NCBI GenBank assembly: GCA_023460795.1
Contig: JAEWPC010000077.1
Coordinates: 1-26,363 of the forward strand
DNA: 26,363 nt
Source: Bacillota bacterium
GTDB taxonomy: Bacteria > Bacillota > Bacilli > Paenibacillales > Paenibacillaceae
Direction of reading: 5' to 3'
This document shows positions 9,266-16,835 of this stretch, piece after piece (position 1 is the first letter of the stretch; every line of letters starts with the position of its first letter). The position numbers and the translations under genes were made by a program. Under the pieces are notes generated by a model. The model was not told the origin of the DNA, ran no database searches, and saw only the letters and a list, made by a program, of their open reading frames with translations.

Positions 9266-9310
9266 AAAACGGGACAGACAAGCAAGTCGCTTGAATCTGT
9301 CCCGTTTTTT
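9266..9310. terminator. Strong bidirectional terminator, end of the T-box operon
   Basis: AAAACGGGACAGA (9266-9278) pairs perfectly with TCTGTCCCGTTTT (9296-9308), with T to 9310 and an inner CAAGC/GCTTG helix. The A-run at the left arm makes it work for the minus-strand gene that ends at 9309 as well. It isolates the amino acid operon from the accessory block. Confidence 0.92.
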
Positions 9311-9572
9311 AGTTTGTCTCCAGTACCGAATTGGAAACTCGGCGAATAACGTTTTGTACAATATTCTTGATTGTATTGAAGTTTTCAAATCGTAATTCGT
9401 TGTCATTGAACATGATGTTAAAGATTTCCTCTAGTTCAGCGACCAGGCGGATCGTATATATTGCATCCAGCCCATATTCCATCAGATTTTGATCCCTAGC
9501 TGTCCCCTCCGGTAGTTGGATCATGGAACGAAGTAACAGCTCGATCGCTTGTGTTGTCTTCTCAACAGACAA
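9309..9572 (-). CDS. Carrier-protein-like protein lacking the phosphopantetheine serine
   Basis: An 87-residue acyl/peptidyl carrier protein fold: helix 1 'TTQAIELLLRSMIQLPEG', helix 2 beginning at 'YGLDAIYTIRLVAELEEIFNI', and the C-terminal 'FENFNTIKNIVQNVIRRV'. In true carrier proteins helix 2 opens with D-S and the Ser carries 4'-phosphopantetheine. Here it is D36-A37 (codons GAT GCA), so it cannot be primed at that site. The start is uncertain: GTG 9584 is part of the ribosome binding site GGAGGTG itself, so TTG 9572, about 11 nt behind GGAGG, is preferred. It is last in the minus-strand set, 7-20 nt after the AraC gene. The role is unknown; a protein-interaction or decoy function is possible. 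Confidence 0.75.
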   Translation of the reverse strand: MSVEKTTQAIELLLRSMIQLPEGTARDQNLMEYGLDAIYTIRLVAELEEIFNIMFNDNELRFENFNTIKNIVQNVIRRVSNSVLETN

Positions 9573-9591
9573 GACCGACGGCACCTCCGAT

Positions 9592-10368
9592 TTATACTTT
9601 CCCTATCCGATGTCGAACCCTAAATTCTCTAGGACTTAGTCCGAAATAACGTTTAAACAGCGCGCCGAACTGCGAGACGGATTCAAAGCCGATTTGATGG
9701 GCTAGCTCAGTTACGCATACGTCATCGGAAAGTAATTGCTTGGAGGCTAATGTCATCCGTGAATTCTGTAAGTAACGCATGGGTGAGATACCGAAAACCT
9801 TCGTATATTTATTACTCAAATAGACAGGGTTATAGCCAAAACGCTCAGACAACGATTGCAAGGTCAACGGAAGATGGCAATTGGTACGAATGTATCGATT
9901 GATTTTAATAAATACCGGATCGATTTGTCCTGTTTTTTTCCGATTCTCTAAAATATGCTTTTCGGATTCGGAAGTGATCATCTCCAAGAATGGAGCGATC
10001 AAGGCTTCGCCACCGGCTGCTTGGTTAGAAAATAGACTCGTAATCGTGGTGCCATAGATCGGTTGCTCCGGATCTAATATCATGATGTCTTGCTGACCGA
10101 GAAGCGGGTTTTTAGTTGAAAGCGTATACATTATTAAGGTCGTTCCCTGTCTTGGTGATGCGATTGAAATCATATTCGTCCCTAGGAAATAACTGTCGCA
10201 TGCTTCGTAAACTCGAGAGTTTCGGTCTCTTATCACGATAGGCCCTTCAAAATTGCACAGTAAATATTGGTTTTGGGGCCAATGAGAGAAGTTCAGTCTA
10301 GCGCTTAAGTTCATAAATCGATAGATCTGATATGACAGCAGGGATACGGACAAGGACACCTCTATCAA
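9592..10368 (-). CDS. AraC-family transcriptional regulator
   Basis: A 258-residue regulator. The last ~100 residues are the AraC DNA-binding domain with two helix-turn-helix units: 'LTLQSLSERFGYNPVYLSNKYTKVFGISPMRYL' and 'VTELAHQIGFESVSQFGALFKRYFGLSPREFR'. The latter is the family signature. The N-terminal ~150 residues are a strand-rich ligand-sensing region of cupin-like character by pattern, with no recognisable ligand motif. The start may be TTG 10368, overlapping the stop of the upstream gene (TTGA), or GTG 10359, farther from the GAGGAG site at 10371-10376. It probably regulates this block through the divergent region at 11397-11703. Confidence 0.9.
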   Translation of the reverse strand: MIEVSLSVSLLSYQIYRFMNLSARLNFSHWPQNQYLLCNFEGPIVIRDRNSRVYEACDSYFLGTNMISIASPRQGTTLIMYTLSTKNPLLGQQDIMILDPEQPIYGTTITSLFSNQAAGGEALIAPFLEMITSESEKHILENRKKTGQIDPVFIKINRYIRTNCHLPLTLQSLSERFGYNPVYLSNKYTKVFGISPMRYLQNSRMTLASKQLLSDDVCVTELAHQIGFESVSQFGALFKRYFGLSPREFRVRHRIGKV

Positions 10369-11396
10369 AGCTCCTCTTCAGCTGCATATTTTTCGTGCTT
10401 GTCTATCCAATTCGTTATCGTATCTCTTTCCAGCTGTTCCAATTGCTCGAGTTCGTTCAGAACGTTGTGCAATAACGACTCCCTCTTAGTTTTCTGATAC
10501 ATCAAGATTAACAATCGGATTCGATCCGATTTCTGGACTACGCGGTCATAAGAAGTTGATATGATAGTTAATTGCTCGATTGCTGCAGGATTAGATAGTT
10601 GCGACAACAAGTATTGAAACCGTTCCTGCATGATGACTTTATGCTCCCACAAAATTTGGAACGGGTTGATTTCCGGTTTCAGTTGTTCGCTTTTGATGCG
10701 TGGGATGAAAGATTGGATTTCGCTATATACATCCATGCCGAATACGATTTTTTTGCTGTTGAAGTAATTTTGATTCGTAAATCTATCGTTGCCGCTGCAT
10801 GAATTCAGGTAGTCTTTAAGGCTTTCCATGACGGCATTCGGGTCGAAATGATGCGTATTGGATACGTTCGGTTTGATTACGCGAATGAGTTTCATGAACT
10901 CGAAAGAACAGGTCATGTTGGCGAAGGCTTTCTCGAATTCTTCGAATGAAATCTCAAAATCGGAGTACTCGCCTTTTATGAAACTCGTAGCAATAAAGGT
11001 ACGATTGATATCGTCATAGCCCGAGATGAGTAATTCGTGATCGAAATCATACTTCTGATATGCTTTTCTGCCCGGAACGTACAGTTCATTGACATAGGCA
11101 TAGAAATAATAATCCGACTCCAGGACATGAATAACATAGTCGATGATATTCAAATTCGGAATTAAATCGCGACTTAGAAATTGATGATCTAATAACGGGT
11201 AATAGCTCCAATCGAGATACCGGTAGAAGTTGACTGGCAAGATGGAATCAGATGAATTTTTATTGCAATAAAGCTGAATGTAATTGTTATAGAACCACGG
11301 CAAAAAGTTCTCATGGTTCGACATGATGGCCAGAGGGTAAGCATGATGGAGATAGGACATGATTTTGGGTTTTTCGAGAGAAAGCCGCTTCTTCAT
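10365..11396 (-). CDS. BtrH/C39-like protein, putative acyl-transfer partner
   Basis: A 343-residue protein. Residues about 80-130 contain 'VIHVLESDYYFYAYVNELYVPG' and 'FDHELLISGYDD' (His120), the strand-His-Gly-Tyr-Asp pattern of papain/C39-like folds found in BtrH-type proteins. BtrH moves an aminoacyl side chain from a carrier protein to an aminoglycoside in butirosin synthesis. A cysteine at the usual N-terminal nucleophile position is not evident; the first Cys is at 44. The C-terminal ~120 residues are helical and charged. ATG 11396 lies behind GGAGGG (11402-11407). It is first in the minus-strand set and may share function with the carrier proteins of the block. The fold call is pattern-based and moderate; it could be an unrelated family. 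Confidence 0.5.
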   Translation of the reverse strand: MKKRLSLEKPKIMSYLHHAYPLAIMSNHENFLPWFYNNYIQLYCNKNSSDSILPVNFYRYLDWSYYPLLDHQFLSRDLIPNLNIIDYVIHVLESDYYFYAYVNELYVPGRKAYQKYDFDHELLISGYDDINRTFIATSFIKGEYSDFEISFEEFEKAFANMTCSFEFMKLIRVIKPNVSNTHHFDPNAVMESLKDYLNSCSGNDRFTNQNYFNSKKIVFGMDVYSEIQSFIPRIKSEQLKPEINPFQILWEHKVIMQERFQYLLSQLSNPAAIEQLTIISTSYDRVVQKSDRIRLLILMYQKTKRESLLHNVLNELEQLEQLERDTITNWIDKHEKYAAEEEL

Positions 11397-11703
11397 TATT
11401 TCCCTCCAATATTAAAAATGGAAGTTATGCCCAACATAATAGCATCTCGCATTTGTGAACTCATTGAGTTTTTTTAATAGAATACTTTGGAAATTTTACA
11501 AAAAACTAATCAGTTAGCGAAAATCAGATTTTCTTTTACATTGTTCGACATTGATTAGCAATCAGTTCGCAAACAAATTCTCGATAAATACACTTACTAT
11601 TCAATTCTACATATTCGATTGTGAGGCATCTAATTTTGTGCTAGTTTTTAGAAGTCAATTCCAAATTGTCCTAGAAGTTCAAAAAGAAAGGGTCACCTAT
11701 TCC
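11397..11703. promoter_or_regulatory. AT-rich divergent control region with candidate operators
   Basis: This 307-bp gap separates the divergent gene sets. On the minus strand an extended -10, TGCTATTAT (reverse complement of 11436-11444), lies about 40 bp before ATG 11396. A 13-bp palindrome AACTCATTGAGTT (11458-11470) covers its -35 zone. Two similar elements, AATCAGTTAGCGAAA (11508-11522) and AATCAGTTCGCAAAC (11560-11574), start 52 bp apart, close to five helical turns. The second adjoins TGATTAGCAATCA (11552-11564), an inverted repeat. No sigma-A promoter of good quality is visible for the plus strand, which fits activator dependence. Binding by the AraC protein is inference. Confidence 0.5.
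11436..11444 (-). promoter_or_regulatory. Extended -10 promoter of the minus-strand set
   Basis: Read on the minus strand this is TGC followed by TATTAT. No clear -35 is visible; the palindrome at 11458-11470 occupies that place. Confidence 0.45.
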
Positions 11704-12783
11704 ATGAATGCGATGAAGTTGGAACAGGAATTGCTTTTGTTAGCCGTATTAAAAAGTCGAACAGCCGAAGAAAATAGCAGATTGCAAGAGATTTCAGGAA
11801 ATAAGCTCGATTGGGGCTGGATCGGAGGGCAGTTGTTGCATCACCGGCTGTCCGGCTATTTTTACTTCGGGCTGGGCGAACTGCGCAAGCAATTGCTCTT
11901 TAAGGAATTTTTGATTGCGCTTGAGCTCATTGTGAAGGCCCAATCGCAACAAATCAGAGAACTCAATCAGCTTGTCAGGCCTGTCCTTCAGGAATTTGAG
12001 GAAAGAGGACTTCACTATGCAGCATTAAAGGGATTAGTGTTTAACGCAAACTTATATAATCTCGGAGAGCGTCGGTCTAACGATAGCGACATCTTAGTGT
12101 GGGAGAACGATTTGGACATGCTCGATGAAATTTTGCGGAAGCATGGTTACATTCAGACCTACATGCACAACGGAGAGTATAAAGAAGCTACGCGCAAAGA
12201 GAAAATGATCCAGCGGATGAATTATCACGATTTAGTTCCGTATGTGAAGATTGTCGACTCCCCATTTCTCAGCAAGCACGAAATTGACATCAATTTCCAC
12301 TTCGACTCCAAAGATAACGACATTACGAAAGCTGTGCTGGAGTATGGTACTCAAATTTATGCTGGCGAGCTGCTAGAAGTAAGAGGCTTACAATGGGAAA
12401 CCCATATGGCGCAGCTGTGCATACACTTTTACCGTGAAGGGACAAGCAGCATATGGAGCTCGGGGCGGCGGGATGTTGTTTTGTACAAGTTGATCGATGT
12501 GGCTAATACGTTAAGATTTGTACAAGATGAACAACGGCTGATGGATTGGGCGGGGAAATTGAAAGAGTGGAAGCTGGATAAAGCCTCCTACTATACGCTT
12601 TATTATATAGAACAGTTTTATCCGAACGTTGTCCCCGAGAAGCTAATGTCGGCGCTGCGGCCTGAAGATATAGGTTACTTGGATGAAATCGCCATTTCCG
12701 GTCACAACAACATCATTAAACGTCAAGTCGCGTTCCGTGATGATGCATTCAACCTCCAGTATCAAAAGAGAGTTGGTCGGTGA
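11704..12783 (+). CDS. Nucleotidyltransferase-fold protein (PF14907-like)
   Basis: From ATG 11704 it is 359 residues. The centre carries the motif of the 'uncharacterised nucleotidyltransferase' family: 'ALKG' (about 107-110), 'LYNLGERRSNDSDILV' with the Asp-x-Asp metal pair at 127 and 129, then a helix 'LDMLDEILRKHGY'. A later 'KHEIDINFHFD' supplies a third acidic strand. Flanking parts are helical. Such proteins occur in natural-product clusters and may transfer a nucleotide to a sugar, aminoglycoside or protein; the actual reaction here is unknown. The frame is open upstream to a TTG at 11551, but that stretch lies in the control region and has no ribosome binding site; AAAGGG (11687-11692) precedes 11704. 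It is first in the plus-strand operon and meets the next gene at TGATG. Confidence 0.72.
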   Translation: MNAMKLEQELLLLAVLKSRTAEENSRLQEISGNKLDWGWIGGQLLHHRLSGYFYFGLGELRKQLLFKEFLIALELIVKAQSQQIRELNQLVRPVLQEFEERGLHYAALKGLVFNANLYNLGERRSNDSDILVWENDLDMLDEILRKHGYIQTYMHNGEYKEATRKEKMIQRMNYHDLVPYVKIVDSPFLSKHEIDINFHFDSKDNDITKAVLEYGTQIYAGELLEVRGLQWETHMAQLCIHFYREGTSSIWSSGRRDVVLYKLIDVANTLRFVQDEQRLMDWAGKLKEWKLDKASYYTLYYIEQFYPNVVPEKLMSALRPEDIGYLDEIAISGHNNIIKRQVAFRDDAFNLQYQKRVGR

Positions 12784-13895
12784 TGCGAATTACGATCCCG
12801 CTCGCCAATGACGATATGCAGCCGGATGATGACTTGGTCAGGTTGATCGGCTTTGCATCGGAAAAAATCGTCTCAATTGAGAGAGAACAATCTGCATTGC
12901 AAGTCCAACTCGAAGAAGGAGCGGATGTTGAGGCTGCTTATTCGAAAATCGAACGGATAATCAAGCATCGATCTTCTGCGAGCCAACAGCAGACGGTCAT
13001 CTACTCGACGGGGGACGCCAATCGCACATCGTTTACAACGGAATTCCCGAATCACCTCGTTAAAAACTACGGAGACGGTCTAATCGGTTTGGAAGGCGAT
13101 GCGATTCGGCTTTTTGATTATTTCGATTCAAAGTTCAAGCAATTTGCATTGGACTTAACCGCGACGGAGAAACATTACCCGACTCTTCTCCCGCTCGCTG
13201 CTATGGATAAGACAGGGTATTTAAGAACGTCGCCTCAATATTCGATGTTCGTGTGCCATCCGAAGGAAGACGTGGATGAATTGCTGCGGATGAGCAGGGA
13301 AGCCATGCAAGGAAGCGTGAAAGATGTCGTCCACGAGCCCAACTATGTTTTATCTCCGGCGGCATGCTTCCATTGCTACACGGACTTAGAACAAGCAGAG
13401 CTAGAGAAGCCCGAGGTATATACGTTCCGGCAAAAGGTGTTTCGGCATGAGGGTAGATTGAATTGGTCCGGTTTCGGAAGACTTAGAGACTATAATGTTC
13501 GGGAGATCGTCTTTATCGGCGACGAGCCATTTGTCCATGTGAATCGCAATTATGTACTCGATAAAGTCAAACGATTCGTCAGCGAGTTGAATTTAACGGC
13601 AAGAGTGTGCGTCACTAGCGATCCGTTCGTCGTCCCGTCCATGCAAAAGTTCAAGAAGATCCAACTGGAAGAAGAAAGCAAGCTGGAATTGCAGCTTGCC
13701 TACGGGCTTGATCGCTATTTAGCAGTCGCCTCTTTTAACCTTCACGGAACAGCCTTTACGAATCCTTTTGATATTAGGATACACGATAAGCCGCAGTCTG
13801 TAACAGGGTGTGTAGGATTTGGGTTAGAACGATGGGTGCTAGCTTTTCTGGCCCAACATGGTATAGATCCTAGACGGTGGGAATCAATCATCTAA
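12783..13895 (+). CDS. Amino acid:[carrier protein] ligase (class II aaRS-like, atypical SerRS type)
   Basis: A 370-residue protein resembling the catalytic core of archaeal-type seryl-tRNA synthetases but without a tRNA-binding arm. Known relatives make an aminoacyl-adenylate and pass the amino acid to the phosphopantetheine thiol of a carrier protein, often Gly or Ala. Visible features are 'LSPAACFHCYTDLE' (Cys195/198); class II motif 2, 'FRHEGRLNWSGFGRLRDYNVREIVF' (Glu223); and motif 3, 'SVTGCVGFGLERWVLAFL' (Cys343, Arg350). Cys, Glu and Cys match the zinc ligands that bind the amino acid amine in this family. The N-terminal ~110 residues are a separate divergent domain. The start is ATG 12783 or GTG 12780. 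A carrier protein follows 28 nt downstream, the usual family partnership. The exact amino acid cannot be read. Confidence 0.85.
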   Translation: MRITIPLANDDMQPDDDLVRLIGFASEKIVSIEREQSALQVQLEEGADVEAAYSKIERIIKHRSSASQQQTVIYSTGDANRTSFTTEFPNHLVKNYGDGLIGLEGDAIRLFDYFDSKFKQFALDLTATEKHYPTLLPLAAMDKTGYLRTSPQYSMFVCHPKEDVDELLRMSREAMQGSVKDVVHEPNYVLSPAACFHCYTDLEQAELEKPEVYTFRQKVFRHEGRLNWSGFGRLRDYNVREIVFIGDEPFVHVNRNYVLDKVKRFVSELNLTARVCVTSDPFVVPSMQKFKKIQLEEESKLELQLAYGLDRYLAVASFNLHGTAFTNPFDIRIHDKPQSVTGCVGFGLERWVLAFLAQHGIDPRRWESII

Positions 13896-13923
13896 CTAGA
13901 AAATTATTTTGGAGGCGAATGAA

Positions 13924-14181
13924 ATGGTTAACGTTGAACAAATAGTCATGGAAAGCTACAAAAAGGTGCTCGATGCATCAGGGAGCACCATTACGCCTTC
14001 ACTTGACGCTGTTATTGGGCGGAACTCCGGGTTGGACTCTCTAGGACTTGTTAACCTGATGATCGAAATCGAGGAGGCGCTCGATATTACGTTGGAAACA
14101 GTATTGACTGAAATCAGGCAAAGCCAGAAGTTATCGGAGATTGTTCCGCTCGTGCTCAGAGTACTCGAGGTCCGTCAATAA
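13924..14181 (+). CDS. Carrier protein (partner of the aminoacyl ligase)
   Basis: An 85-residue carrier protein. Helix 2 begins at 'SGLDSLGLVNLMIEIEEAL', with the phosphopantetheine Ser at residue 39 in a canonical G-L-D-S-L. It should carry the aminoacyl group from the preceding ligase as a thioester and deliver it to an acceptor. No phosphopantetheinyl transferase gene lies in the window, so a host enzyme would prime it. ATG 13924 is set by GGAGG at 13911-13915 with 8 nt between; the open frame upstream begins at TTG 13909 inside that site. The stop TAA overlaps the next ATG (TAATG), giving coupling to the ABC transporter. Confidence 0.88.
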   Translation: MVNVEQIVMESYKKVLDASGSTITPSLDAVIGRNSGLDSLGLVNLMIEIEEALDITLETVLTEIRQSQKLSEIVPLVLRVLEVRQ

Positions 14182-15197
14182 TGAGCGTGATCGACGTTAG
14201 CCAAGTCTCGAAAAAATACATGATTCCTCGTAAAAAGAGCGGACTCTGGGGATCGATTCAGACATTGTTCTCGACGGAATATGATCCCAAGCTCGCGGTT
14301 GATCAAATTTCTTTCTCGATTGAACAAGGAGAAATGGTCGGATTCATAGGTCCTAACGGCGCTGGAAAATCGACAACGATCAAGATGCTGTCAGGCATAC
14401 TCGTTCCCTCATCTGGACATGTCAGGGTGCACGGACGGGATCCTGTTAGGCATAGGGAATTGAACGCAGCGAATATCGGAGTTGTGTTCGGTCAACGCAC
14501 GCAGCTTTGGTGGGACTTGCCATTGGTCGAATCTTTCGAGCTTCTCAAATACATCTACAAAATTCCGGATGCTCACTACCGTAAAAATTTAGCGTTCCTG
14601 ACTGAATTGCTTGATGTGAGTACTTTCATGAATACGCCTGTCAGGCAACTTAGTCTTGGTCAACGCATGCGGGCCGATTTGTTGGCTTCGTTATTGCACG
14701 ACCCGTCGATATTGTTCCTTGATGAACCGACGATCGGGTTGGACGCAATCGCAAAGGAAACCATCAGAGAGCTGCTCGTGAATATCAATAAAGAGAAGAA
14801 CGTGACGGTATTGTTGACCACCCACGATATGACCGATATCGAAAAAACGTGCAATCGGATGATTATTATCGATAGAGGACATAAAATTTACGATGGCGGC
14901 ATTGAACAGATTCGCGCGAATTACGGCAAGCTCAGAACGCTTGTTGTAGATTTTAAACATGCGCCGAAGCTTCCGCCGATCGAAGGGGTTACTTCCGTTA
15001 TACAGGACGGCTTGAAGTATAAGTTTTTGTTTGAAAAGGACAGGCTGTCAGCGTCGCAATTGATTAGTCGCATATCCGAGCAGAATGAGCTTGTTGACTT
15101 GTCCATTTTGGAGCCCGAGATCGAAGCGATTATTAAAGATATTTACAAACAGTCTAATCAGCCTTCCATGCGCGACATTGAGGAAACTGTACTATGA
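14181..15197 (+). CDS. ABC exporter ATP-binding protein (ABC-2, DUF990-partner type)
   Basis: A 338-residue ATPase. Walker A is G-P-N-G-A-G-K-S-T at 57-65. The signature is 'LSLGQRMRADLLASLL', Walker B is 'ILFLDEPTIGLD', and the switch His is in 'LLTTHDM'. It carries the N-terminal extension 'KKYMIPRKKSGLWGSIQTLF' typical of exporters paired with ABC-2/DUF990 permeases, and a ~90-residue C-terminal region with no recognised motif. It should power export of the pathway product or of a toxic intermediate. Translation is coupled to the carrier protein before it and overlaps the next permease by 4 nt (ATGA). Confidence 0.94.
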   Translation: MSVIDVSQVSKKYMIPRKKSGLWGSIQTLFSTEYDPKLAVDQISFSIEQGEMVGFIGPNGAGKSTTIKMLSGILVPSSGHVRVHGRDPVRHRELNAANIGVVFGQRTQLWWDLPLVESFELLKYIYKIPDAHYRKNLAFLTELLDVSTFMNTPVRQLSLGQRMRADLLASLLHDPSILFLDEPTIGLDAIAKETIRELLVNINKEKNVTVLLTTHDMTDIEKTCNRMIIIDRGHKIYDGGIEQIRANYGKLRTLVVDFKHAPKLPPIEGVTSVIQDGLKYKFLFEKDRLSASQLISRISEQNELVDLSILEPEIEAIIKDIYKQSNQPSMRDIEETVL

Positions 15198-15982
15198 GAG
15201 CCTATATTCATATCGCAAAGAAGTCTTTCCTTCGTAAATCCACCTATAAGTTTGAATATTATTTAGGTTTGTTCGGCTCGTTGCTTAGTATTTTTATAAG
15301 CGTGGCGATATGGAAAGCGGTATATGGCTCCGAGTCTTCGGTTGCAGGAATCAGCGTGGAAGAGGCGATTAGTTATGCCGTATTGGCCATCCTGCTGAGA
15401 ACGACGTTGACCATGAACGAGTTTCTGATCGACTATAAAATAAAATCGGGTGAAATCGCGACGGAGCTGCTACGGCCATATTCTTTTTTGGCATACTTGT
15501 TCTCCGTCATTATCGGAGAAGTTTGCTTTAATTTGTGGACGAAGGTACTTCCTCTGCTTATCGTGTCCACATGGATATTTCGCTTGGAATTGTTTGATTC
15601 GTGGTGGGTTCTGCTTCAGTTTCTTGGCAGTCTTTTTCTAAGCTACTTACTGATGTATTTCTTCAATATGATTTTTTGGCTGTGCGCGTTTTGGGTCCAT
15701 CAAACATGGAGTATCGTTACGATTAAAAATGCGGTCGTATTGTTGCTATCTGGCGCGACCATCCCCTTCTGGTTTCTGCCAAGCGGTTTGGCGGAGCTGT
15801 TCGAGTGGCTGCCATTCAAAAACATTTACTTCACTCCGCTAGCGATCTTGCTTGGTAAAGCGCCGAACGAGAACGTTGGAGTACTTTATGCGGAACAAAC
15901 GTTGTGGATTTTCCTATTTGCCGCAGCAGGAATGCTAATGTGGAGAAAAGCCCAGAGAAAGCTCGTGATCCAAGGAGGGTAA
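15194..15982 (+). CDS. ABC-2 exporter permease (first)
   Basis: A 262-residue integral membrane protein with about six hydrophobic segments, including 'LFGSLLSIFISVAIWKAVYG', 'FLGSLFLSYLLMYFFNMIFWLCAFW' and 'WIFLFAAAGMLMW'. It resembles the PF06182 (ABC2_membrane_6) permeases that work in pairs with the preceding kind of ATPase. The sequence 'YKIKSGEIATELLRPYSFL' is the cytoplasmic loop that is conserved in this family. It starts at ATG 15194 overlapping the ATPase stop, and is followed by its partner after 4 nt. Confidence 0.9.
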   Translation: MRAYIHIAKKSFLRKSTYKFEYYLGLFGSLLSIFISVAIWKAVYGSESSVAGISVEEAISYAVLAILLRTTLTMNEFLIDYKIKSGEIATELLRPYSFLAYLFSVIIGEVCFNLWTKVLPLLIVSTWIFRLELFDSWWVLLQFLGSLFLSYLLMYFFNMIFWLCAFWVHQTWSIVTIKNAVVLLLSGATIPFWFLPSGLAELFEWLPFKNIYFTPLAILLGKAPNENVGVLYAEQTLWIFLFAAAGMLMWRKAQRKLVIQGG

Positions 15983-15986
15983 CCGC

Positions 15987-16799
15987 TTGAATGGCTTTGT
16001 AAAGCATACTTCCATCGAATATTTGAGGCTTTATTTCAAGTTTATAAAAATGATCGTCATGTCTAGGATGATGTACAAGTTGGATACCCTCCTGTTGTCA
16101 TTTTCCGTTCTTATCCGCGAAAGCGTCATGGTGATTACGCTGTTCTTGATGCTTACCCGATTCCATGAGATTCAAGGCTGGGATATGAACTCTCTGCTTC
16201 TCATGTATAGCTTCGTCTTCCTGACTTATAGCTTGTGCGTATTCGTCTTTACGGGCGTTCGAGACTTCGAGGGGTCAGTGCACAATGGGGATTTTGACGG
16301 ATATTTAACGAAGCCGATTTCGCCTCTCTTTCATATTATTTCCAAAAAGTCGGATATCATGGCTTCGTTCGGCCATGGCGGACTGGGGTTAATTTTGTTT
16401 TTGTACTCCTTCGACAAAGCCGGACTGGATTGGTCCTTCAAGATGTTCTTAATCATCCCTTGGTTACTGTTGGGCGGCGTGCTCATTCAAGGAGCGTTGT
16501 TGCTCTTGTGCGCCGCGATTACGTTCTGGACCATCAAATCAAGCGAGATTCAGAACATCTTGTTTTATCAGACAAGAACGTTCATCGCCTACCCGATTTC
16601 GATTTATCCCAAATTCATTCAAATCATATTGACCTTTATCGTCCCATTGGCTTTCGTTAACTACTATCCCTCACACTACCTCATTCAGAATGAGATCATT
16701 TGGCTATATTTGTCACCCATAGTGGGGATAGCGGCGTTCGCAATCGCTTATTCGTTATGGAGAATCGGACTGTTGCGGTATAAGAGTACAGGCAATTAA
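15987..16799 (+). CDS. ABC-2 exporter permease (second)
   Basis: A 270-residue membrane protein with six predicted segments, forming the second half of the exporter channel. It has the matching loop 'VHNGDFDGYLTKPISPLFHII', which is the counterpart of 'GEIATELLRPYSFL' in the first permease. The start is TTG 15987, 6 nt after a strong AAGGAGGGT (15972-15980); the ATG at 15991 is in another frame. A 36-nt gap separates it from the next gene. The exporter genes lie inside the biosynthetic run, which argues that they handle its product. Confidence 0.9.
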   Translation: MNGFVKHTSIEYLRLYFKFIKMIVMSRMMYKLDTLLLSFSVLIRESVMVITLFLMLTRFHEIQGWDMNSLLLMYSFVFLTYSLCVFVFTGVRDFEGSVHNGDFDGYLTKPISPLFHIISKKSDIMASFGHGGLGLILFLYSFDKAGLDWSFKMFLIIPWLLLGGVLIQGALLLLCAAITFWTIKSSEIQNILFYQTRTFIAYPISIYPKFIQIILTFIVPLAFVNYYPSHYLIQNEIIWLYLSPIVGIAAFAIAYSLWRIGLLRYKSTGN

Positions 16800-16835
16800 A
16801 GCAGCAAGGCGATCCAATGGCAGAGGAGAAAAAGA

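Noticed and set aside
11551..11703. N-terminal extension of the nucleotidyltransferase-like protein from TTG 11551
   Set aside because: It overlaps repeats of the control region, has no ribosome binding site and a composition unlike the rest; ATG 11704 is preferred.
12783..13895. A second seryl-tRNA synthetase
   Set aside because: The catalytic core lacks the long coiled tRNA arm and is paired with a carrier protein; the carrier-protein ligase reading fits better.
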